Below are positions 7,660 through 15,838 of a DNA stretch of 64,000 bases, one piece after another. Source of the DNA: Fusibacter sp. A1 (GTDB lineage Bacteria > Bacillota > Clostridia > Peptostreptococcales > Acidaminobacteraceae); NCBI RefSeq assembly GCF_004125825.1, contig NZ_QQWI01000005.1, positions 1 through 64,000 of the forward strand, written 5' to 3'. Positions within the stretch are counted from its first letter, which is position 1, and every line of letters begins with the position of its first letter. The position numbers were made by a program, and so were the translations under genes. The notes beneath the pieces were generated by a model. It did not search any database, was not told where the DNA came from, and saw nothing but the letters and a program-made list of their open reading frames with translations.

Positions 7660-8568
7660 ATGAAAACACATACAACTACAGCTCATCAAGCTGAGCAGGA
7701 ACTAAATGCGTTACTTGGGCATGAAAATAGGATTTATAAGCCATGGCAACTTGAAAATCATGTGCTTGAACCGGTACGGCTAAAGGCGACTACGGATGAG
7801 ATGTTGATGTTGACGTATGCCAACGCGTATGTAAGACCGCATTTTGAAGTAGATGAAAAGCGCGTGACTGTTCCGAATTTGGTATGTAAGTTGAATGGAG
7901 CTATTCATGGGTTTGTTCTTGATATGAAAGTAAAAGAGAAACAGCATCCCAATCTAATCACGATCTATTACGACTTTGGAAAGATGAATAAAAAGCCAAA
8001 AGCCGGGCACCTTAACAAAAAGCCGAAATGGTTTGATGAGATGTTGGGAATCAATGTCGATCAGGCGCTTCAGGCGGACTTATCTGGAATCAAGCATTTG
8101 AAACCCGCGTATCAAAGGACCTATCTCGAAGCGATCAACCGAGTGCTCAAGATTGTAAAGTCGAGCGCTTACAAGGGTGAGGCGCCTTCCAATAGGGAAG
8201 TGCTTGAAACCTTACTGTTCAATAGCAGAAAAATCGGCGATATGTTCCACGCGTTCGACTATCAGTACATGGTTCCAAAATTCTTAGTTGTCGATAAGCA
8301 AAAAAAACCCGCGTCACCTTATGCGGCAATCCGACTGATCATGATGAGCGTTTTGGGCTTTGATGTGTTTATCGCATCGGAAGACGCATATAGCTCAATT
8401 GAAAACTATGTGACGGAGGATGTCATCGATATCCACTATCTTACAGAGAGGGAGTTCGCTTATTCCGAAGTGCTTACGATCAGAAAGAAAAGAGTCAAGA
8501 TGTTACTTTGGACGGCGCTTGCAGCAATTGTCCTATCGTTTATCTTTTTCGCTTTAAAAATTTACTGA
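7660..8568 (+). CDS. YceG_bac-like protein with C-terminal membrane anchor
   Basis: The 302-residue protein is mostly soluble and ends in one hydrophobic helix (about residues 281-298), suggesting tail anchoring. Residues around 200-260 (VPKFLVVDKQ, AAIRLIMMSVLGFDV, SIENYVTEDVIDIHYL) resemble the C-terminal part of YceG_bac proteins, which are found in stress-associated tellurium-resistance-like modules. That assignment is from remembered motifs and is tentative; no ter genes are nearby. A GTG at 7648 overlaps the ribosome site AAGGAG, so the ATG at 7660 is preferred. A terminator follows. Confidence 0.5.
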   Translation: MKTHTTTAHQAEQELNALLGHENRIYKPWQLENHVLEPVRLKATTDEMLMLTYANAYVRPHFEVDEKRVTVPNLVCKLNGAIHGFVLDMKVKEKQHPNLITIYYDFGKMNKKPKAGHLNKKPKWFDEMLGINVDQALQADLSGIKHLKPAYQRTYLEAINRVLKIVKSSAYKGEAPSNREVLETLLFNSRKIGDMFHAFDYQYMVPKFLVVDKQKKPASPYAAIRLIMMSVLGFDVFIASEDAYSSIENYVTEDVIDIHYLTEREFAYSEVLTIRKKRVKMLLWTALAAIVLSFIFFALKIY

Positions 8569-8576
8569 TATTTTCT

Positions 8577-8617
8577 AGAACGACTCCAAATTGATGGGTC
8601 GTTCTTTCATTTTTTTG
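8577..8617 (+). terminator. Terminator after the YceG-like gene
   Basis: AGAACGAC and GTCGTTCT pair perfectly across a 13-base loop, followed by a T-rich tail with a seven-T run. Confidence 0.75.
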
Positions 8618-8624
8618 TTATACT
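8616..8624 (+). promoter_or_regulatory. Extended -10 promoter of the sensor kinase gene
   Basis: TGTTATACT fits the extended -10 pattern TGnTATAAT with one mismatch. No -35 at standard spacing is obvious. The kinase start codon is about 25 bases downstream. Confidence 0.45.
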
Positions 8625-8649
8625 GTTGATGATAAGAAAGAAGGTAACG

Positions 8650-9930
8650 ATGTTCAGAGATAAGATTCATTCAGCAGAAACCATCATACTTGTAGCGCTA
8701 TTCACCACATTCATGGGGCAGATCTATATCAAGCCGTTTGCATCGGATTTTAGGTTGACCCTTGCGGTGGTCGTACTCAATATTGTGATGTTGACGTTCA
8801 AAGACATCAAGCCGATGTGGACGGTCAACACGGTTGGTGTGATGATGCTTCTTGTCAGAAGCACGGTGTACGCATTTACACACCAGGTTAGTTTTTTAGA
8901 GGGAATAAGCAGTTATTATCCTGTGCTTTTTTTCTATTTTTTCTATAGTGTTTTCTTCATCGCTTTCGATGTCAGAAATCGTGTGAAGAATCCAGTCACT
9001 TTGTTCCTTAGCTTATGGGTATGTGACAGTATTCCCAATATCATTGAGCTTGTTGTCAGACAGGACTGGCAATCGATACCTCTTGAGTCGGGCATCTATA
9101 CCATCGTCACGATCGGTCTTGTTAGAACGGTCTTATCGGTACTGCTTGTCTATATCTCGATTTATTACTACGATATGGCAAAAAAGAGACAGAACCATCA
9201 GATTTTCGTCGACAAGATCGTCTTAATGGCCAACCTGAAGACGGAGCTGTTTTTTTTGAAAAAGTCGAAGAATGACATCGAAGACGCTATGAGAAGGAGC
9301 TATCAGATCTATCAGGATTTGCAGGAAGACCAGAACAAAGAAGCGGTTCTGATGGTCGCTAAGGATATTCATGAAATCAAGAAGGACTATACAAGGGTCA
9401 TAGCGGGCCTAGAACGGTCTGTTTCTTCTGCGCCAAGATATGACATGTATCTGTCAGAGGTTGTCGACATCGTATGCGATGCGAATAAGAAGCTTTCTGA
9501 TGCGGAAGGTAAAAAAATCAAGTTTACAAAAAATGTTTTTAAAAAATTGAAATCCTCCGAGTATTATGCGATTATCTCTGTGCTTAACAATCTTGTGGTT
9601 AACGCGGTGGAGGCCATAGATGAATCGGGATTAATCTCGTTGACGGTTTATCAGGAAGATGATCTGCTCAAACTAAAGGTAGAAGATTCGGGTGCCGGTA
9701 TTTCTGATGGAGATTTGGGTATGATTTACTCGCCTGGTTTCTCAACAAAATACGACGGCATCACAGGCGTTATGAATTCGGGTGTAGGGCTGACCCATGT
9801 CATACAACTTGTCGAGACTTATTTTGGCGGTAGTCTTGAAGTGAATAGTGAAGTGGATCGAGGTACGGTCTTTACTGTAAGCCTACCTCTTGCAAACACA
9901 CTTGAGAAGGAGAGAAACGGTGAACTATAA
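8650..9930 (+). CDS. Membrane sensor histidine kinase, GlnK-like
   Basis: The 426-residue protein has about six membrane helices in residues 5-180, a helical linker, and a C-terminal HATPase domain. The ATP-site boxes are NNLVVNAVEAID (N box), EDSGAGISDGD (G1) and GVMNSGVGLTHV (G2). No canonical H-box was identified, as in other GHKL/GlnK-type sensors. Its partner contains the YcbB domain, so this is the GlnK-type kinase of a glutamine/glutamate-sensing pair. Upstream TTG (8626) and ATG (8629) codons lack a ribosome site; AGAAAGAAGG supports ATG 8650. It overlaps the regulator gene by 11 bases. Confidence 0.82.
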   Translation: MFRDKIHSAETIILVALFTTFMGQIYIKPFASDFRLTLAVVVLNIVMLTFKDIKPMWTVNTVGVMMLLVRSTVYAFTHQVSFLEGISSYYPVLFFYFFYSVFFIAFDVRNRVKNPVTLFLSLWVCDSIPNIIELVVRQDWQSIPLESGIYTIVTIGLVRTVLSVLLVYISIYYYDMAKKRQNHQIFVDKIVLMANLKTELFFLKKSKNDIEDAMRRSYQIYQDLQEDQNKEAVLMVAKDIHEIKKDYTRVIAGLERSVSSAPRYDMYLSEVVDIVCDANKKLSDAEGKKIKFTKNVFKKLKSSEYYAIISVLNNLVVNAVEAIDESGLISLTVYQEDDLLKLKVEDSGAGISDGDLGMIYSPGFSTKYDGITGVMNSGVGLTHVIQLVETYFGGSLEVNSEVDRGTVFTVSLPLANTLEKERNGEL

Positions 9931-10819
9931 TTTTTTTATTGTCGATGACGACCCGTCCGTACTTGCCATATTGTCAAAAATAATTGTAAACCGGAATCTT
10001 GGCGATGTGATAGGAACAAATCAGACCGGTGATTCAGCTGTACAAGAAATAAAATCATTGAAACCGGATATTGTGATTATCGACCTACTGCTTCCTAAAA
10101 TCGACGGAATCACCCTTGTCAGGCAATTGAAGGATTATGATCCCGATCTTCCGCTTATTATGATCAGTGAGGTTCAAGCAAAGGATATGGTTTCAAAGGC
10201 ATATGAAAGCGGTGTTGAGTTTTATGTGAATAAGCCCATCAATGTGATCGAAGTTGTCAATGTGCTTAAAAGAGTCGATGAGAAGATCAGTATGAAACAG
10301 GTGATTTCTTCATTTAAGAATGCCTTTCAGAGCATAGGAGCACTTGACGGATTTAGTGAAAATCCAAAAGAACAAAATCAGATTGTCGATCAGGCAAGGT
10401 CTATCTTAGCGGAGATCGGTGTTTTAAGCGAGGCTGGGGCGAAGGAACTTTTGATGATCGTTGAGTTTATCTACGGTATTTATGATAAAAAGCCCAAACG
10501 GGTGATGGATTATCGTATGATTGACCTATACGAGGCGGTACACGAGCGATATGAGAGCTTAAACGAAAGTGTACAAACCCGTACGATAGAGCAACGAATT
10601 AGAAGGACAGCCGCACAGGCGATGACCACGATCGCACAAATGGGTGTGGAAGATTTTGAGCATCAGTATTTTGTCCGTTATGCCCACTCACTTTTTGAAT
10701 ACAAGGAAGTTAGGCAAGAAATGATGTATATCGAAGGCCAGTCCAGGGATAGGGGCAAGGTCAATATCAAGAAGTTTGTCACTGGGATTATGCAAGAACT
10801 CAGATACAACAATCAATAG
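9920..10819 (+). CDS. glnL: Response regulator with YcbB domain, GlnL-like
   Basis: The 299-residue protein has a receiver domain (about residues 1-125: acidic DDD cluster near residue 8, phospho-acceptor in IVIIDLLLPK, and KP in YVNKPIN) and a C-terminal YcbB-type DNA-binding region, including ILAEIGVLSEAGAKELL and KKPKRVMDY. Bacillus GlnL (YcbB) activates glutaminase and glutamine-transport genes. A TTTTGTN4TTTTGT box matching the remembered GlnL target lies 29-44 bases after this gene, before a symporter gene. The start is GTG 9920, preceded by AAGGAG; the frame is also open upstream but lacks a good site. Confidence 0.85.
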   Translation: MNYNFFIVDDDPSVLAILSKIIVNRNLGDVIGTNQTGDSAVQEIKSLKPDIVIIDLLLPKIDGITLVRQLKDYDPDLPLIMISEVQAKDMVSKAYESGVEFYVNKPINVIEVVNVLKRVDEKISMKQVISSFKNAFQSIGALDGFSENPKEQNQIVDQARSILAEIGVLSEAGAKELLMIVEFIYGIYDKKPKRVMDYRMIDLYEAVHERYESLNESVQTRTIEQRIRRTAAQAMTTIAQMGVEDFEHQYFVRYAHSLFEYKEVRQEMMYIEGQSRDRGKVNIKKFVTGIMQELRYNNQ

Positions 10820-10847
10820 TGAGAAAATTAAAATTAATTTCGTAACA

Positions 10848-10863
10848 TTTTGTAACATTTTGT
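10848..10863 (+). promoter_or_regulatory. GlnL-type binding box TTTTGTN4TTTTGT
   Basis: TTTTGT occurs at 10848-10853 and again at 10858-10863 with exactly four bases between. This is the direct-repeat target reported for Bacillus GlnL (from memory). It lies between the GlnL-like gene and a DAACS symporter gene. Confidence 0.65.
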
Positions 10864-10877
10864 CGAATAATGTCGTG

Positions 10878-10915
10878 TAACTGATTTCATTAAGGAGTCA
10901 GTTATTTTTTTTTAT
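10878..10915 (+). terminator. Terminator between the glnKL-like genes and the symporter
   Basis: TAACTGA and TCAGTTA flank a 13-base loop and precede nine T's. It lies between the GlnL-type box and the symporter ATG, so transcripts started at or upstream of the box would have to read through it. Confidence 0.65.
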
Positions 10916-10934
10916 TAACCAAAGGGGGAAACAC

Positions 10935-12218
10935 ATGAAAGGCAAAGGCATAACGTTCAAGATTTTAGTCGCAATGGTACTGGGTATCGTGACAGGTCTT
11001 ATTTTGAATCCAATGGCAGAAACGGTGATTGTGAAGGATTACGTCGTCGGTTTCGGACTCGTATTATTGGGATCCATCTTTGTGGCACTGATCAAAATGA
11101 TGGTAGTTCCACTAGTGTTTGTTTCGCTCACAAACGGAGCGGCTCAAATTGGCGACATTAAGAAGTTGGGTCGAATCGGTGGAAAGACTCTAGGGTTCTA
11201 CCTGTTGACTACTGCAATCGCTATTACAATCGCCATCATCTTAGCTTCTATCTTCTTACCGATGAGCGTTGATCCGATGGATGTAAGCAGTTATACGTTT
11301 GAAGCAAAAGAAAGTCCTGCATTTGTATCCGTTCTGATCGGTATGATTCCAACAAATCCGATTGATTCGATGGCAAAAGGCAACATGCTTCAGATCATTA
11401 TCTTTGCACTTATCACAGGTACTGCGCTTAGTATGTTAGGTGACAAAGTAAATGGCATTAAAAAATTACTTGAAGAGTCGAATGAAGTGATTCTTAAAAT
11501 GGTAATGCTGATCATGAAGTTCGCACCGATCGGTGTGTTCGCTCTGATTGCTAAAACGATCACACAACTTGGCTTTGATGCGATTCTTGATTTAGGAGCA
11601 TACATGCTAGTTGTGGTTGCGGCACTGTTTGTGCATGCGCTATTCACTTACCAGGGTATGCTTTATGCGATTACAAAACTAAACCCAATACAGTTCTTCA
11701 AGAACTTCGCACCTGCAATGATGGTAGCCTTCTCTACATCTTCAAGTAGCGCGACGCTTCCTGTGACAATCGATACGGTTACAGAAAGACTAGGCGTAGA
11801 TAGAAAATTGGCATCCTTCACCTTACCGCTTGGCGCGACCATCAACATGGATGGAACAGCGATCATGCAAGGTGTAGCGACTGTATTCATCGCAATTCTT
11901 TACGGTGTTGACTTGAGTCTTGGTGATTTCATCACAGTCATCGTCACAGCGACTCTAGCATCGATCGGTACTGCGGGCGTTCCGGGTGTTGGCCTGATCA
12001 TGCTTTCGATGGTGTTAACACAAGTCGGATTACCTGTTGAGGCTATCGGCTTGATTCTTGGAATCGATAGAATCCTAGATATGACCAGAACCGTTGTCAA
12101 TATCACAGGTGACGCGGTGTGTACGCTTATCGTCGCTAAAACAGAAAATGAGTTCGACGAAGCTGTCTATTACAACAACAATTCTCAATCGACAGTGAGT
12201 CAGGAAGTCGCATCATAA
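10935..12218 (+). CDS. Dicarboxylate/amino acid:cation symporter (DAACS family)
   Basis: The 427-residue integral membrane protein has the DAACS arrangement of eight helices plus two re-entrant hairpins. The serine-rich hairpin motif FSTSSSSATLPVT and the NMDG motif (GATINMDGTAIMQG) are intact, as is GTAGVPGVG of the second hairpin. These bind substrate and sodium or protons, importing glutamate, aspartate or C4-dicarboxylates. Specificity cannot be read from the sequence, but the adjacent GlnK/GlnL-like pair points to glutamate or a related amino acid. AAAGGGGG precedes the ATG. A terminator follows, so it is a single-gene unit. Confidence 0.93.
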   Translation: MKGKGITFKILVAMVLGIVTGLILNPMAETVIVKDYVVGFGLVLLGSIFVALIKMMVVPLVFVSLTNGAAQIGDIKKLGRIGGKTLGFYLLTTAIAITIAIILASIFLPMSVDPMDVSSYTFEAKESPAFVSVLIGMIPTNPIDSMAKGNMLQIIIFALITGTALSMLGDKVNGIKKLLEESNEVILKMVMLIMKFAPIGVFALIAKTITQLGFDAILDLGAYMLVVVAALFVHALFTYQGMLYAITKLNPIQFFKNFAPAMMVAFSTSSSSATLPVTIDTVTERLGVDRKLASFTLPLGATINMDGTAIMQGVATVFIAILYGVDLSLGDFITVIVTATLASIGTAGVPGVGLIMLSMVLTQVGLPVEAIGLILGIDRILDMTRTVVNITGDAVCTLIVAKTENEFDEAVYYNNNSQSTVSQEVAS

Positions 12219-12224
12219 AACACG

Positions 12225-12250
12225 AAAGAGTCCGAAAGGGCTCTTTTTTT
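12225..12250 (+). terminator. Terminator after the symporter
   Basis: AAAGAGTCC and GGGCTCTTT pair (one mismatch) around a GAAA tetraloop, followed by a T run. Confidence 0.8.
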
Positions 12251-12284
12251 ATGTTAAGAGAACCTTAAATTTGACGTCCGTCCA

Positions 12285-12312
12285 TTTACAAAGGGTGGAA
12301 TTGAAGTACAAT
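12285..12312 (+). promoter_or_regulatory. Sigma-A-type promoter of the MoxR/DUF58 operon
   Basis: TTTACA (12285-12290) and TACAAT (12307-12312) are 16 bases apart, each a 5/6 match. The first gene starts 24 bases downstream. Confidence 0.55.
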
Positions 12313-12335
12313 AGGTATAGTAAAAGGGGGATTTT

Positions 12336-13325
12336 ATGGAGAAACTTACTGTAGGACAGTTATTTGATAGGGCGATGGACTGGTTGAGGAAACATCTGAC
12401 ATCGCTCATTATTTTTAATCTAGGGTATTATGTGGTAGCATTTATCGTACTTTATATCTTTTTGCTTATTTTTACGATTGCCACGATTGCAACTAGCAGT
12501 GTAAGTAGCTTTGGATTCGGCATAGGCACTAAGTTGATGATAGCGGTCCTGGTGATTTTTGTACACGCCGTGGTACTAAACGGCAAGGTAGGAATAGCGA
12601 AGATCGCTTCATCTGAGTTGACCTTAAAGACGGTGAAGGCAAGTGAGGCGATAGGCAGTACCTTTAAGCATACCTTCAAGACAATCGGGCTTGTAACGGT
12701 GATGGATTTGCCGCTTATTGTAGTCTTATGGGTCTTTGCAGAACAGTTGATCAGTGGAAACCTCATAGAAGAGATATCCTTGTGGGTAGAAGTCTTTATC
12801 GCTTCATTTAACGATACCTTCTTCGGTACGGTCGTCTTTGCTATCGCGCTTACGCTCGGGATCTTGCTGCTGAACCTTTTGATGGCGGCTTATCTTGTAT
12901 GGTTTACATTCGCTATTTATGAGATGTGCCTTGAAAATCAATCGATCAAAGGGGCGATCAAACGAAGTTTTAAACTGGTTAAGGTCAGATACAAGTCGAT
13001 CTATCTGATTACTATCTTGATTTTACTGACACAGATGACCATACAGTACGGCATTAACGGAATCGGTCAGGGTGCGAATCTGATCAGTCAGTTTGCAGGT
13101 GAGATCTTGCCGCTCGATCAGCTGATTGGTTTGCAGGCGATTGTAGGTCTCAGTCTGATCATCGGCTTTGTGGCCAATTTCATATCAGGAACCTTTGGAG
13201 CCTTGGCAAGCCTGTCTCTTTATTGGCAGGTCCGTGTCACGCATGACGGCTATGATTTGTCGTATGAAGCAAAAAAGTTACAGATACAGTTAAAAAAAGG
13301 TGCCACAAATGAACAGGTTTTATGA
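12336..13325 (+). CDS. Multi-pass membrane protein, first gene of the MoxR operon
   Basis: The 329-residue protein has about six to seven hydrophobic segments, starting with a pair at residues 25-70 after a short amphipathic N-terminus (VGQLFDRAMDWLRKH). A soluble-facing stretch containing KGAIKRSFKLVK precedes the last helices. I do not recognise a named family; it resembles uncharacterised membrane proteins that open MoxR/DUF58 clusters. AAAAGGGGG and a promoter support the start. Its end overlaps the next start by 17 bases, implying coupled translation with the DUF4129-like gene. Confidence 0.7.
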   Translation: MEKLTVGQLFDRAMDWLRKHLTSLIIFNLGYYVVAFIVLYIFLLIFTIATIATSSVSSFGFGIGTKLMIAVLVIFVHAVVLNGKVGIAKIASSELTLKTVKASEAIGSTFKHTFKTIGLVTVMDLPLIVVLWVFAEQLISGNLIEEISLWVEVFIASFNDTFFGTVVFAIALTLGILLLNLLMAAYLVWFTFAIYEMCLENQSIKGAIKRSFKLVKVRYKSIYLITILILLTQMTIQYGINGIGQGANLISQFAGEILPLDQLIGLQAIVGLSLIIGFVANFISGTFGALASLSLYWQVRVTHDGYDLSYEAKKLQIQLKKGATNEQVL

Positions 13326-13935
13326 CAAACTAGGCGAGGTGGTCCTAAAACCAAAGTACTGGTCGCTTACCAATCCTGTGGCCGGGTTATGGTACAAGCT
13401 TAAAAAAGGTAGTATCAACTTGCTCAAATCCTTTTTTGAACGCATAGGAGAATTTGATTTTAGTGTCGACCAATTGGAAGGTATGGGGACTATTGTTGCG
13501 GTGATCGCCGCCTTGACCTTGTTTGCCATTGTGATAGGACTGATCATCTTGATTATGGGGTTATTTTCAAAAGAAGAACGGATTAAAAGAATTCTTGGTG
13601 AAACGATCGACGAGAACACCACAGCCCTGTCGATTCTCAATCAGTCGCTTATCTATAAAAGTGAAGGAAACTACAACGAATCGATTCGACTTTCCTTTAT
13701 CGCCCTCCTCTTGCACTTGAACGACACGAGGGTGATCAAGCTGAGAGAGCCGTGGACCAATAAGGAAATCACGCTGGCTGTTGAATCCAGCGGTTTTAAG
13801 GAGAAAACTGAATTCAACACGTTGGCTTTGGCATTTAATCACTGGCACTACAGCGCGGATATCGCCACTGAAAAAGACCAGTTGATTTGGGATGGAACTT
13901 TCGATCGGGTTTGGGAGGACATTCAAAATGGCTAA
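13309..13935 (+). CDS. DUF4129-like membrane protein
   Basis: The 208-residue protein has one central membrane helix (about residues 61-85) and a C-terminal helical domain with SEGNYNESIRLSFIALLLHLND and TNKEITL, the features of DUF4129 C-terminal domains (growth of a small all-alpha unit followed by a T-N-x-E element). DUF4129 proteins often accompany MoxR and DUF58 genes; their function is unknown. The in-frame GTG at 13300 overlaps the ribosome site AAAGG, so ATG 13309 is preferred. It overlaps the next gene by 8 bases. Confidence 0.65.
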   Translation: MNRFYDKLGEVVLKPKYWSLTNPVAGLWYKLKKGSINLLKSFFERIGEFDFSVDQLEGMGTIVAVIAALTLFAIVIGLIILIMGLFSKEERIKRILGETIDENTTALSILNQSLIYKSEGNYNESIRLSFIALLLHLNDTRVIKLREPWTNKEITLAVESSGFKEKTEFNTLALAFNHWHYSADIATEKDQLIWDGTFDRVWEDIQNG

Positions 13936-14884
13936 GAAGAAAAGAAGCAAGGTTTCGGATTTGCTGTTTGTCATGGTGCTGATTCTGATTGCGATCACAG
14001 TGAGTGCCATTTATGGATGGAAGACGACTGCCTATTCGATTGATGGATCGGCCTTATCCGCTCAAAAACAAGGACTTAGCATTTGGAAGGATACCTTGAT
14101 GCAGATGGGCGTGGATGTAAGCGTGAATGTGGATCCAGTGACGCATGACGATGTGCTGCATCTTGTGGTCAAAGGTGACGATGTCGCTGGGCTGAATACG
14201 ATTATCGAAGCCATAGAAGAACTTGAGGACGATTACATACTGATTGATATGTCGACACTCAATAAGCTCTTTAACGAGAGTATATCGGAGAGTTCAGGGA
14301 GTTATACGATCGTTAATGGAAGGTATCTGCAAAACAATGCCATCGCCTTTGAAAGAGAGCGGGCATATGATATCACTGACATCGTTCTTGGCGACTTAAG
14401 CGCTTCAAAGACAATCGTATTCGAGGAGTCGCATATCCAAGATAAAGAGAGCGCTCCCAACTGGCTTTCTGTAGTGCCTGTGTGGATGAAGCTTGGCCTT
14501 TTGCAACTCTTCTTTGCCTTAGTGATGTACTTTTGGTACAAAGGCAAGAGGCTTGGTAAGGCGGTTGTCGACTTTGACGAAGTTGAACGGACTCAGGACG
14601 AGTTCTTTTGGGCGGCCAGCCGCTACTATGAATATACAGAGTGCGGCGATAAAATGCTTTTCGCCTATCAGCGCAAACTCAAAAGCCTGCTTCCAAATGA
14701 TATGAGGCCTAGGGTGATGATTCTTGAAAAATTGGGTGTCAAATCGGTTGATGCTATCATGAGAATCCTAGAACTGAGTCATGAGGATATGTTGACGATG
14801 AATGAAAAACATCTTCTGAACACAATTGAAACTGTGAAGGATACGATAAAAAAACTTGCTGAAAAGAGGTTGAATAATGATTAA
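13928..14884 (+). CDS. DUF4350-like membrane protein
   Basis: The 318-residue protein has an N-terminal membrane helix (about residues 12-30), an extracytoplasmic region of some 165 residues with STLNKL and NGRYLQNN, and a second helix near 197-213 followed by a cytoplasmic tail. The first part (SAQKQGLSIWKDTLMQMGV) fits DUF4350, where a Rossmann-like domain follows 'S..p.G..al...L...G'. Function is unknown, but the family is a standard member of MoxR/DUF58/DUF4129 operons. GGGAGG precedes ATG 13928. It overlaps the MoxR gene by 8 bases. Confidence 0.65.
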   Translation: MAKKKRSKVSDLLFVMVLILIAITVSAIYGWKTTAYSIDGSALSAQKQGLSIWKDTLMQMGVDVSVNVDPVTHDDVLHLVVKGDDVAGLNTIIEAIEELEDDYILIDMSTLNKLFNESISESSGSYTIVNGRYLQNNAIAFERERAYDITDIVLGDLSASKTIVFEESHIQDKESAPNWLSVVPVWMKLGLLQLFFALVMYFWYKGKRLGKAVVDFDEVERTQDEFFWAASRYYEYTECGDKMLFAYQRKLKSLLPNDMRPRVMILEKLGVKSVDAIMRILELSHEDMLTMNEKHLLNTIETVKDTIKKLAEKRLNND

Positions 14885-15833
14885 TGTGAATATGGATGAA
14901 CTGATTCTTGCTATTCAAAATGAAGTGAAAAAGGTGATCGTATCACAAGACGATGCGGTCAACGATATCTTGGTGGCCATGCTCTCAGAAGGTCATGTAC
15001 TTTTAGAGGGTGTGCCAGGTCTTGCCAAAACGCTGATGGCGAAGGCTTTTTCAAAAGTGGTGGGAGTCGATTTTAAAAGGATACAGTTCACTCCGGATTT
15101 GTTGCCTTCTGACATTACAGGGACCAAGGTATACGATCTGACGACTCAGTCGTTCAATGTCGAACCGGGACCGATTGTTACAAACTTCCTGCTCGCTGAC
15201 GAGATCAATAGGACTCCTGCAAAAACACAAGCTGGTCTACTGGAAGCCATGACGGAAGAACAGATTACGATTTCAGGTACCACGGTGAGGTTGCCAAAAC
15301 CCTATATGGTTGTCGCTACACAAAATCCGCTTGAGTTTGATGGTACCTATTCGCTGCCAGAAGCGCTTGTGGACAGGTTCTTGCTGAAAGTATGCATGGA
15401 TTACCCAGCAGAAGACGCAGAAGTACAAGTCTTAAGAAAACATCACAGCGGGGAGCTGAACAGTCATAACTCGATTGAACAGGTCGAGGTGGTTTGCACA
15501 GCCAACGAGCTGATACACTGCCAGATGGCCTGTGCCAAGGTAGAGGTAAAGGAAGAGCTGTTTGAGTACATGACAAAGATCGTTCGTGCGACAAGAGAAC
15601 ATGAGGCAGTCGATATCGGCGCATCACCTCGTGGTGCGATAGCACTCCTGAACGCATCGAAGGCTCAGGCGCTCATTCTTGGAAGGTCGTATGTGATTCC
15701 TGAAGATATCAAAAGGGTCTCAAAACCGGCCTTAAGACATAGGATTTTTATTAAACCCGAAATGGAAATAGAAGGTGTCCATGCCGATCATGTCATTTCT
15801 GATATCCTCAGTGCCATTGATGTACCAAGGTAA
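14877..15833 (+). CDS. MoxR family AAA+ ATPase
   Basis: The 318-residue protein is a full-length MoxR ATPase. The Walker A motif is EGVPGLAKT, Walker B is LLADEINRTPAKTQAGLLEAM, and sensor 1 is VATQNPLEFDGTYSLPEALVDRF. A lid domain follows with GASPRGAIALL. MoxR proteins are cytosolic chaperone-like ATPases that act with DUF58 and von Willebrand-type proteins encoded beside them to mature or assemble partner complexes, often at the membrane. All catalytic motifs look intact. It starts inside the end of the DUF4350-like gene and is followed five bases later by the DUF58 gene. Confidence 0.93.
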   Translation: MINVNMDELILAIQNEVKKVIVSQDDAVNDILVAMLSEGHVLLEGVPGLAKTLMAKAFSKVVGVDFKRIQFTPDLLPSDITGTKVYDLTTQSFNVEPGPIVTNFLLADEINRTPAKTQAGLLEAMTEEQITISGTTVRLPKPYMVVATQNPLEFDGTYSLPEALVDRFLLKVCMDYPAEDAEVQVLRKHHSGELNSHNSIEQVEVVCTANELIHCQMACAKVEVKEELFEYMTKIVRATREHEAVDIGASPRGAIALLNASKAQALILGRSYVIPEDIKRVSKPALRHRIFIKPEMEIEGVHADHVISDILSAIDVPR

Positions 15834-15838
15834 TCGGG

